From Cohnella sp. OV330 (GTDB lineage: Bacteria; Bacillota; Bacilli; Paenibacillales; Paenibacillaceae): 64,000 nt of DNA. The notes under the pieces are model-generated. The model did not search any database. It had not been told where the DNA came from and saw only the letters and a list, made by a program, of their open reading frames with translations. Positions 56,758-63,472 of the stretch are shown piece after piece; position 1 is the stretch's first letter; every line of letters starts with the position of its first letter. Position numbers and translations under genes: made by a program. The DNA is taken from the NCBI RefSeq assembly GCF_900112065.1, contig NZ_FOKE01000002.1, positions 618,513-682,512 on the forward strand, in the 5' to 3' direction.

Positions 56758-56775
56758 TTTTGAAAAAAGATCTTC

Positions 56776-57426
56776 CTATCTGTTGCGATCCGCTTTATTC
56801 AGCACGATGCCGAGCAGCGGCGTACCGTTTTGGGATAGCGTCTTCGCGGTCTTCTGTAGCTCGGCCCGCTTGGTGCTCGCGTATGCGACGACAAGCACGA
56901 CGCCGTCGGTAGATGCGGCGACGATCTGCGCGTCAGCCGCGACGTTCAAGGGCGAAGCGTCCACGATGACCCGGTCGTACCGCCCCTTAAGCTCATCGAA
57001 CAGCTCTGCGAGCCTGCCCGAGGACAGCAATTCGGTCGGCCCGGGCAGTTGAGCGCCTGCCGTAATCACATGCAGATTCGAGTAGCCGGATTCTTTAACG
57101 ATATCTTGAAGCGTCTGTTGATTCGCCAAATAATTGCTAAGTCCGTCTCTGCGAAGCTGCCCCAGAATCGCGTGCAGGGTAGGTCTTCTCAAATCCGCGT
57201 CGATCAAAAGCACCTTTTTGCCGGACCTCGCGTAGGCTAGCGCCAGATTGACCGCCGTGGTCGTCCGGCCTTCGCCCCATTCGGTCGAGGTGACGGTGAT
57301 CGCTTCAATCGGATTTTTGTTGGACAGAAACTCGATATTGGCTCTCAGGGTATGATAAGTTTCCGATACTGCCGAAAAGGGATTGCTGTCCATGATGGTC
57401 GCGGATTTCAATGCGGGCGTGCTCAT
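56776..57426 (-). CDS. CpsD/CapB-like tyrosine kinase with altered P-loop
   Basis: 216 aa. The BY-kinase core is visible: LIDADLRRPTLHAILG (Walker A'), RVIVDASPLNVAADAQIV (Walker B), and the ELLSSGRLAELFDELK block. However, Walker A reads STEWGEGRTTTAVNLA, with Arg where the catalytic Lys of GxGK(T/S) is expected, and the C-terminus ends LNKADRNR without the tyrosine cluster. It overlaps the Wzz stop by one base and so pairs with it. It may be catalytically weak or a regulatory partner. Confidence 0.85.
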   Translation of the reverse strand: MSTPALKSATIMDSNPFSAVSETYHTLRANIEFLSNKNPIEAITVTSTEWGEGRTTTAVNLALAYARSGKKVLLIDADLRRPTLHAILGQLRRDGLSNYLANQQTLQDIVKESGYSNLHVITAGAQLPGPTELLSSGRLAELFDELKGRYDRVIVDASPLNVAADAQIVAASTDGVVLVVAYASTKRAELQKTAKTLSQNGTPLLGIVLNKADRNR

Positions 57427-58193
57427 TAGGCTTTTCCCTCCGTTCTAATCGCCGCAGCGGCGTGAACCGGCCGATCGGTTCCTTCTGCTTTTTTGGGTTT
57501 TTTGCGAAAATCTCTCGTTCTCATGCGGGGAACGACCGCAAAGGTTTGCACGCCGAATAGCTGCCAAATTTCCTCTTCCGATTTGATCGTCGTATCCAAA
57601 TATTCCAGAAGAACGATAACGCCGGTCGCAAGCGTGAATGCCACAAGAAAAGCGATCGCCATATTTTTGGTCAGGTTTTGCCCGGTGGGGGATGTCGGTT
57701 CATTTTCCTTCGCCTTGTTCAGGACCGTAACGTTGTCCACCTTCATGATTTTAGGAATTTCCGCCTGAAATACGTCCGTCACCGCGTTTACGGCTTCGGC
57801 GGCTCTGGCATAGTTCGTGTCGCGCGCGGCAATAACCATGACCTGCGTCTCGCCAAGGGGCCGAACGGTCACCATGCCCATGAGCCGATTCGAGGTCAAA
57901 CCCAGATCGGGAAATTGCTCGACGACTTTGTCCATAATGGCCGGAGATAAAATGATCTGCGCGTAAGTTCCCATGAGCTGCATGCTGACGCCGATCGCAT
58001 TAAGATCCATTTGTTCGCCGCCGAGCACCTGGGAGGTTTTGTTCACGATCAACTTGGTGGTAGCCGAATAGTAGTCGGACTCCATGCTCCGCGAATAAAA
58101 GAAAGCGGAAGCGCAGGCCACCAACACCGCAAGAACAATGACCCAGAAGCGCTTCTTGATTGCCGTCATGTACTTTTTTAATTCCAGATCCAT
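57426..58193 (-). CDS. Wzz/CapA-type chain-length regulator (BY-kinase activator)
   Basis: 255 aa. Two membrane helices (FWVIVLAVLVACASAFFYS near the start; MAIAFLVAFTLATGVIVLLE near residue 190) enclose a Wzz domain (SATTKLIVNKTSQVLGGEQM onward), with the PxxP-like region ENEPTSPTGQ before helix 2. A basic cytosolic tail follows (RMRTRDFRKKPKKAEG). It sets polymer length and activates the kinase encoded next. First gene of the operon; AGGGGCGG precedes the ATG. Confidence 0.93.
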   Translation of the reverse strand: MDLELKKYMTAIKKRFWVIVLAVLVACASAFFYSRSMESDYYSATTKLIVNKTSQVLGGEQMDLNAIGVSMQLMGTYAQIILSPAIMDKVVEQFPDLGLTSNRLMGMVTVRPLGETQVMVIAARDTNYARAAEAVNAVTDVFQAEIPKIMKVDNVTVLNKAKENEPTSPTGQNLTKNMAIAFLVAFTLATGVIVLLEYLDTTIKSEEEIWQLFGVQTFAVVPRMRTRDFRKKPKKAEGTDRPVHAAAAIRTEGKA

Positions 58194-58263
58194 GTTTATC
58201 CGCCCCTAAGCGTTAAGTGTGGTCGTACAGAAGAGTGATTCGGACGATGTGGTTTAAAAGAAA

Positions 58264-58313
58264 GATACAATACGTATCTTTAGACAGCCTTAGTTTATGA
58301 TACAAATTGTATC
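58264..58313. promoter_or_regulatory. Paired GATAC-N5-GTATC operators at the polysaccharide promoter
   Basis: Two 15-bp palindromes of the same form: GATACAAATTGTATC (58299-58313), exactly between the -35 and -10, and GATACAATACGTATC (58264-58278), just after the expected transcript start. Centres are 35 bp apart. This arrangement suggests a repressor that binds both. I do not recognise the regulator. Confidence 0.7.
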
Positions 58314-58320
58314 CTGTCAA
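58292..58320 (-). promoter_or_regulatory. Sigma-A promoter of the polysaccharide operon
   Basis: A perfect TTGACA (58315-58320), 17 bases, TAAACT (58292-58297). About 90 bases of leader precede the Wzz start. Confidence 0.85.
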
Positions 58321-58475
58321 ATGATTTTTTGGAGTTTTGTCGGCTTCTCCATCGTCCTTTGGCGGCGATAAAACGGCGATATGACAGCCATTTTTGCTTA
58401 AGCGCTTCCATTAAGCCTGATAAATTTTCGCCGGCGTTTGTCGAATCCTGACGCCGCTTTTGCCTCAAAAACGCG

Positions 58476-58512
58476 AAAAACGGAACAAGCGAAAATAATC
58501 GCATGTTCCGTT
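58476..58512 (-). terminator. Terminator of the lasso-peptide operon
   Basis: A 14-bp stem AACGGAACATGCGA/TCGCTTGTTCCGTT with one mismatch, six-base loop and TTTTT on the minus strand, 36 bases after the exporter stop. Confidence 0.9.
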
Positions 58513-58547
58513 CATTTTTATTATCGGAGCGAGACTAAAAGCTAGTA

Positions 58548-60347
58548 TTAACTCGAAGCAGCCAAGGTTTGGTTTTCCAAAAGACTGCCGAATAAACCCC
58601 TTTTTTCTGCGGCCAACTCGGAAAACGAGCCCGATTGTACGACTGCGCCTTGATCTAAAACGATAACCTGATCCGCCCCTCTAATCGTGGATAAGCGATG
58701 AGCAATCACGACAAGCGTCATGCGGCCTCGCAGCTTTTCTAAAGCTTCCTGGATTTTCAGCTCGTTTTCCGAATCCAGCGCGCTTGTCGCTTCGTCCAAA
58801 ATAAGTATCGACGGTTTGCGGAGAATAGCCCTCGCGAGCACCAGTCTTTGTCTCTCCCCCCCTGACAATCGCACGCCACGGTCTCCGATAAAAGTGTCGA
58901 GTCCTTGCGGAAGCTTGCGCACGAAATCTGCGGAAGCGGAAAATTCCAAGCACTCCCAAAGCTCGGTTTCGGAAGCGTCCTGCTTTACCAACAGGAGATT
59001 ATTGCGGATCGTATCATTAAATAAAAAGGGATCTTGGGGAACGTAGCCCACCGACTGTCTAAACGCGCGCAATCGTTCTTTGGCGAGAGGGATGCCGTCG
59101 ATGACGATACTGCCCTGTTCAGGCGCGGTCAATCCCATGAGAAGATCGATGAGCGTGCTCTTGCCCGCACCAGAACGCCCTACGACGGCCGTCATGCCAA
59201 AAGCGGGAACGGATAGGTTTATATTGCGCAGGGCATAGTTCGGCCGAGTGGCATCGTACCGATAATAAACGGACCGGCAGTCCAGCGCATGGCGGATCGC
59301 GATGCCTTCGGACTGAACCTCGTCGCCAAAAGACATTTCGGCAGCAGCCTTGCAATCGGACTGAATCCCCAGTACGGAACGAAATGACGGCAAGTAGGAG
59401 GCGATTTGCTCGAGATTCGACTGAATGCCGGTAAAACGCGGCCATAGTCGCGAGAAAATAAGCACGATTAAAATCAATTGCTCAAGCCGGGTATGGAGCA
59501 TATGCACGAATACGAACAAAAAAAGCGCAATGAGCACGGCGGAGGCCGCCTGGTAGGCAGACTGGGATTTATTTCGAAGCTTTAAAAATTCATATTGCTC
59601 CTCCTGAATCTTCGCGCTTACCGACTCCAGCCAGGAAAGGCGCGACCGCTCTAACGCATTCGTCTTGATCTCCCGAATGCCGCTGAGCTGGTCGGAAATG
59701 CCTGCCAAGTACTGTCTTGCCAGATCGGATGAACGGTTGCCGAGCTTTTTGGCTTTACGTAGCGTGCGGCGCATGAAAAAAGCCAAACCGGTCCCGCAAA
59801 CGATCACGATCAGCGTAATGGTCGGCGATAACCAGAATGCCAAACCGATCTGTATAATGGTAAAAATAACGGAAGCCAGCAGTTGGAGTGACAGCGTGAC
59901 GCCTCCGTTTACGCGAGCCAACTCCCCGGTTAGCGCGTTTATGAGATCGGATTTGCGCGTACGTATGAAATACTCCCAGTTGGCCTGCAAAATGCCGCGA
60001 TAAGTATCGCTGCGAAGCCGGAATTCAAACTTATGGTTCATTCTGGCATTTTGCAGAGAGACCCTTTGCTTGAGCAGCGCTTGCGCGAGCACGATGGCAA
60101 CGAATAAACCGAGCACGACCGGGAGCCGCCATTCGGAAGGGAGGCGGTTGAGCGGAGCGAGCCAAGCCGATATTGGCGACGAAGCTGCGTCAATGCCGGA
60201 GATTCCGCCCATGCCGAGCATAGGGATGAGTAAAATCAACCCGATTCCTTCTAACAAGCTGACCGTGATCATGCCCAGCACGTTCCAGTAAAGCGCTCTT
60301 CCCGCAAAAGTACGAAGCTGCGTCAAAAAAAACAGAACGGATCTCAT
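58548..60347 (-). CDS. Lasso-peptide ABC exporter (D protein)
   Basis: 599 aa half-transporter: an N-terminal membrane domain of six helices (about 1-320) and a C-terminal ATPase with Walker A VGRSGAGKSTLIDLLMG, Q-loop VGYVPQDPFLFNDTIRNN, signature VRLSGGERQRLVLARAI and Walker B SILILDEATSALDSEN. It pumps out the mature peptide and usually gives immunity. The ATG overlaps the nucleotidyltransferase stop (ATGA), and a strong terminator follows, so this is the last gene of the cluster. Confidence 0.92.
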   Translation of the reverse strand: MRSVLFFLTQLRTFAGRALYWNVLGMITVSLLEGIGLILLIPMLGMGGISGIDAASSPISAWLAPLNRLPSEWRLPVVLGLFVAIVLAQALLKQRVSLQNARMNHKFEFRLRSDTYRGILQANWEYFIRTRKSDLINALTGELARVNGGVTLSLQLLASVIFTIIQIGLAFWLSPTITLIVIVCGTGLAFFMRRTLRKAKKLGNRSSDLARQYLAGISDQLSGIREIKTNALERSRLSWLESVSAKIQEEQYEFLKLRNKSQSAYQAASAVLIALFLFVFVHMLHTRLEQLILIVLIFSRLWPRFTGIQSNLEQIASYLPSFRSVLGIQSDCKAAAEMSFGDEVQSEGIAIRHALDCRSVYYRYDATRPNYALRNINLSVPAFGMTAVVGRSGAGKSTLIDLLMGLTAPEQGSIVIDGIPLAKERLRAFRQSVGYVPQDPFLFNDTIRNNLLLVKQDASETELWECLEFSASADFVRKLPQGLDTFIGDRGVRLSGGERQRLVLARAILRKPSILILDEATSALDSENELKIQEALEKLRGRMTLVVIAHRLSTIRGADQVIVLDQGAVVQSGSFSELAAEKRGLFGSLLENQTLAASS

Positions 60348-61549
60348 AGGAGTTTGGATTCACCGCCTTTGACGAGAGAGGGCTTGCCCGTTTTGTCCAG
60401 CTTTCTCCATGTCCATAGCAACGGGCGCAGCGGGAAATACAAAAAGTGAAACGTTTTGGGCAAAGGGAGCGTCTTCGCATCCATCGGGTACGGGTATAAC
60501 AAGCCGAGTAAATAAAGAAGCTTTTGCCTCCGCGTTTTAATCGCGAACAAATACCGCTCGTATGTCCGCACCCGCTCGGGCGGCGCGTTTTCCAGCGAAT
60601 CCCGCATAAACGAAAGCACTTGCGGAATTTGCGCGCCGGACCGCTTTAAACGCGTAAAGCCTTCCAGCTCTTTAGGAGTAGGCGTTTGAAGCAATTGGAA
60701 AGCAAGTATAAGCGCCTGTCCGACCAAGTGTTCCGTCCCGTACATGACGGCAAGCTGCGCGCAGGAGGACCAGTCGAGCCCGCGGCGGGCCAACACGTCG
60801 ATATCGCAGAGCCAGCGCAGCCGGAACCAGCCATGACGCGCTCCGTGATGAACCAGATACAAAAATTGATCCTCCGGCCCAAGATAAGCGACATGTCCGC
60901 TGCCGAACGAATGCTCGCGCCGGCGCGACCACAGCTTTTCAAAATCAGGCTCTCTTCCGGGCCCCGGCGCCAGACGCCAATGAATCTCGATCTGCAGCGA
61001 ATGCGAGGGATGATAAAAAGAGACGTGGTGGTGCCTCCACTTCCAGCCGTTCAGTACGTTCGGGAGCTGTTCTTTCTCGCATTCGTAGCCCAAATCCGCC
61101 AATAGAATACGGATCTCGCCGAGTTTTTCTGCGGGAACGAGAATATCGAGATCCTTAGAAGTCCTTTTGGAGAGATCCCCATAAAGATCCTGCGCAAGCA
61201 GGGGCCCTTTGAGCACAAGCGAGCGTATACCTCCCGATGAGAGACATGCCGAAACTCTGCTCATTTCGGCAGCCAAAGAAAGCATTTTTAAACGGTTATA
61301 GCGGCTTTCCGCATCCAATTCGGCCTTTACGTTGTCGGGAATTTCAATCATTCGTTTGTGGAGGAATGCCGCCAATACGGGATAGACCCGGTGGCTTTTT
61401 GCGAGCCGCAAAAAACGGGACCAATCCACCGCGGCAAGTTGAATCGCATCCATCGGCTCTTCTTCTGCGCGATGACGCAATAAGTTCAGTAGGAGCGTCT
61501 TCTCGTCGCAAAAGAATGCTGAATGTTCGTCCCTAACGATTACTGTCAT
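60344..61549 (-). CDS. Nucleotidyltransferase-family lasso tailoring protein (N)
   Basis: 401 aa. The domain has GGIRSLVLKGPLLAQDLYGD and SKRTSKDLDILVPAEKLGEI, the nucleotidyltransferase (NTP_transf_5) core with the DxD pair, then HVSFYHPSHSLQIEIHWRLA and a helical C-terminal half. Genes of this family occur in kinase-containing lasso clusters; in the pseudomycoidin system a homologue is reported to add sugars to the phosphorylated C-terminus (from memory). ATGA overlaps with B2 and with the exporter gene. Confidence 0.85.
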   Translation of the reverse strand: MTVIVRDEHSAFFCDEKTLLLNLLRHRAEEEPMDAIQLAAVDWSRFLRLAKSHRVYPVLAAFLHKRMIEIPDNVKAELDAESRYNRLKMLSLAAEMSRVSACLSSGGIRSLVLKGPLLAQDLYGDLSKRTSKDLDILVPAEKLGEIRILLADLGYECEKEQLPNVLNGWKWRHHHVSFYHPSHSLQIEIHWRLAPGPGREPDFEKLWSRRREHSFGSGHVAYLGPEDQFLYLVHHGARHGWFRLRWLCDIDVLARRGLDWSSCAQLAVMYGTEHLVGQALILAFQLLQTPTPKELEGFTRLKRSGAQIPQVLSFMRDSLENAPPERVRTYERYLFAIKTRRQKLLYLLGLLYPYPMDAKTLPLPKTFHFLYFPLRPLLWTWRKLDKTGKPSLVKGGESKLL

Positions 61550-62022
61550 TGCGATCCCTCATGTTCTGCTGGAATGATATGTCGCGCGAATTTGCCGACC
61601 ACCGTGAACCCCCGCATCTCTTCGGCCCCGGTCACGAATAGGTTCCCGCACCGAAGCCAGGCATGAGCAATCATGCGTCCGTCTTTGTCCTTCGCCGTGC
61701 CTAAATACAATGTACTTTCGATCCGTCTCCGCTTAAGCATTTTCATGGCCGCGATCGCGCGGACCAAGCATCTCGTATCGAGTGGAGACACTCTTGAGGC
61801 TCTGCGTATGGCGGAGGATACGCGGGTCGCGAATTCTTTGTTGCCCTGTTCCGTTTCATGGGAGGTTTCCGACATAGGTTGACCTAGCAGGCGCGCGTAC
61901 TTTTGGAAGGGAAGTTGGATGAGAAGCCGTGCCCATGTGAGGTAGGCCAGTGCCTCCAAGAACATTTTGCGATCTTGACTGTCCGTGGACGTGATGCGCG
62001 TTACCCATCTAAGCGCGTTCAT
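61546..62022 (-). CDS. Lasso-peptide leader protease B2
   Basis: 158 aa, transglutaminase-like. The catalytic cysteine lies in SPLDTRCLVRAIAAMKML, and the histidine in GRMIAHAWLRCGNLFVTG, the C-H pattern of lasso B2 enzymes; the N-terminal helix region (MFLEALAYLTWARLLIQLPF) is also typical. It cuts the leader once B1 has delivered the precursor. GGGAGGG precedes the ATG. It overlaps B1 by 14 bp. Confidence 0.92.
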   Translation of the reverse strand: MNALRWVTRITSTDSQDRKMFLEALAYLTWARLLIQLPFQKYARLLGQPMSETSHETEQGNKEFATRVSSAIRRASRVSPLDTRCLVRAIAAMKMLKRRRIESTLYLGTAKDKDGRMIAHAWLRCGNLFVTGAEEMRGFTVVGKFARHIIPAEHEGSQ

Positions 62023-62326
62023 CCGGCCCTCCCGCGGCCGATATCGTAATTAAATGTTGCTCGGAGAGCTCCGCCAGAAAGGATCGGACGTGATCCTCGC
62101 AAGTCTCTCGATCGACCGCATACTCGGCTGTCAAGCGATCGACAAGGGCTTCGACGGTCGTTGTATTTCCGAGCAGCTCCCAAACTCTCCCGCCGATTTC
62201 GCCAAGATTAAAATATTTGCCGAGCTGTACGTTCAGCATAACCTTCTCGCCGTCCATATCGCTGACAATATTGCCCGGCGCCTGCTGAATAGAAGCATTT
62301 TGCGGAATCGTCGTTTCGATCGTCAT
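62009..62326 (-). CDS. Lasso-peptide RRE protein B1 (PqqD-like)
   Basis: 105 aa. It shows the PqqD-like recognition fold: QAPGNIVSDMDGEKVMLNVQ, LGKYFNLGEIGGRVWELLGN, then VEALVDRLTAEYAVDRETCE and DVRSFLAEL-type helices. It binds the precursor's leader (expected contact W-x2-P-x-L) for B2 and C. The ATG at 62326 overlaps the kinase stop (ATGA) and has GGAAGG upstream; a TTG three codons earlier is less likely. Confidence 0.92.
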   Translation of the reverse strand: MTIETTIPQNASIQQAPGNIVSDMDGEKVMLNVQLGKYFNLGEIGGRVWELLGNTTTVEALVDRLTAEYAVDRETCEDHVRSFLAELSEQHLITISAAGGPDERA

Positions 62327-63273
62327 GGTGACCAACCTTCCGTTGATAAAATATGAAGCATGCGTTTGACCAGATCCGGAGCCGTAAAGCCCACGGTCGG
62401 ACGTTCGAGCCTATATACATCGATGCGCGAGGCCAGTCCGGCCGTCATGCGAAAATGCCAATCCGTCATCCCCAACCGATCCAGCCAAAATTGCCGGTAG
62501 GTGTGACGCCGCATCAATGACAGTCTATCCAGCTTGGATACGTGAACGAGGGACGGTTCGTTCTGGTCCGATTTGACGAGTTCGAAGATACCGGCGAGCG
62601 GAAGCGGCTGCGAATGATAGCCCGCTTTAAGCGGCACGGCGAATTTAGTCTCGCGCTTAAAAATAGGCCGGAGCGATTCATTCGAGATTCCAAAGCCGTC
62701 CAAACTCTGCTGCCATAATTTCTGCTGCGGATAAGAAGGTATGACCAGCGGCCTTGAATACCCGCCGGAAAAGTCGAGCGCGATGACGTCATCGCTAACG
62801 AGCGGAAACCCGGCTTGGAGAAACGCTGCAGCCAATGTCGACTTGCCCGCTCCCGAATCGCCGACGACGCCGTATGCCTGTCCGTCGATCGCGATCGCGC
62901 TGCCGTGAAGCGGCAGCAGCCCTCGTTGCATTAACGCCGCGCCCATGCATGAACCGAGAATGAACAAGCGCAATTCGTCCTGGTCCGCACCTTCCTCCGG
63001 GCATATCGCGATATGCCGCCCATCCCGTATATCGAAGATTGCCGTCCCCGGTACCCTGAACATCACCCGGCCGGGTGCTGCGTACGAACTGCGTCCGGTC
63101 CGCGACAGCGCCGACCAATCTTCCGTTAGATCAGCCAGTTCGATGCGTATGCTATCAGCTTCGGAATCTGCTTCTTGCACGTGCCACCTGGGCAATTCAG
63201 GAAATTCAATATCGCTCAGCATCATGCATCCGAAAGCCTTGTAAGCTTGCTTTTTTAACGTAGTTATCGTCAT
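62323..63273 (-). CDS. HPr-kinase-like lasso-peptide kinase (K)
   Basis: 316 aa. The P-loop is YGVVGDSGAGKSTLAAAFLQ, followed by FPLVSDDVIALDFSGG, the acidic metal-site region of HPr-kinase folds; LLPLHGSAIAIDGQAYG precedes it. Homologues (ThcoK, PadeK) phosphorylate the C-terminal Ser of the lasso precursor, and the precursor here ends in Ser. The ATG at 63273 has GGAGTGAAGCGG upstream, so 34 in-frame codons further up are not used. It lies downstream of the precursor, with a 19-bp stem-loop between them. Confidence 0.92.
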   Translation of the reverse strand: MTITTLKKQAYKAFGCMMLSDIEFPELPRWHVQEADSEADSIRIELADLTEDWSALSRTGRSSYAAPGRVMFRVPGTAIFDIRDGRHIAICPEEGADQDELRLFILGSCMGAALMQRGLLPLHGSAIAIDGQAYGVVGDSGAGKSTLAAAFLQAGFPLVSDDVIALDFSGGYSRPLVIPSYPQQKLWQQSLDGFGISNESLRPIFKRETKFAVPLKAGYHSQPLPLAGIFELVKSDQNEPSLVHVSKLDRLSLMRRHTYRQFWLDRLGMTDWHFRMTAGLASRIDVYRLERPTVGFTAPDLVKRMLHILSTEGWSP

Positions 63274-63300
63274 CCGCTTCACTCCAACGGGGATTTTCAT

Positions 63301-63340
63301 TGCAAAGGCCCTCATACGCTTGCGTATAAGGGCCCTTGCA
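63301..63340 (-). other. Long stem-loop between the lasso precursor and kinase genes
   Basis: TGCAAGGGCCCTTATACGC pairs over its full 19 bases with GCGTATGAGGGCCTTTGCA, with only two G-U pairs and an AA turn at the tip. No U run follows, so it does not look like a normal terminator. It may protect or cut the transcript so that precursor mRNA exceeds enzyme mRNA. Confidence 0.8.
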
Positions 63341-63349
63341 GAGGATGCA

Positions 63350-63472
63350 TTAGCTATGATGCTGGGTCGCTTCATCCGGATCGAGAGAGTCCGGAATCGT
63401 TACACCTGGGCCGGCGAACGTCAGTTTTACCTCAAGCACTTCCAACGAAGGCTTCGTCCATTCTTTGTTCAT
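63350..63472 (-). CDS. Lasso-peptide precursor A, paeninodin type
   Basis: 40 aa. Leader MNKEWTKPSLEVLEVKLTF (19 residues) has the recognition pattern W5-x2-P8-x-L10 and Thr at -2. The core follows: ring part AGPGVTIPD (Ala1 to Asp9, joined by an isopeptide bond) and tail SLDPDEATQHHS, ending in Ser21, the likely target of the kinase. Paeninodin shares AGPG, the T-P-D ring closure and a terminal Ser. The ribosome site GAAAGGAGGTGAT pairs fully with the 16S tail. The ATG lies inside the end of the cyclase gene (41-bp overlap). Confidence 0.93.
   Translation of the reverse strand: MNKEWTKPSLEVLEVKLTFAGPGVTIPDSLDPDEATQHHS

Noticed and set aside
63274..63375. Kinase start at 63375 (34 extra residues)
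   Set aside because: The extra part would overlap the precursor gene and the long stem-loop, while the ATG at 63273 has a proper ribosome site.
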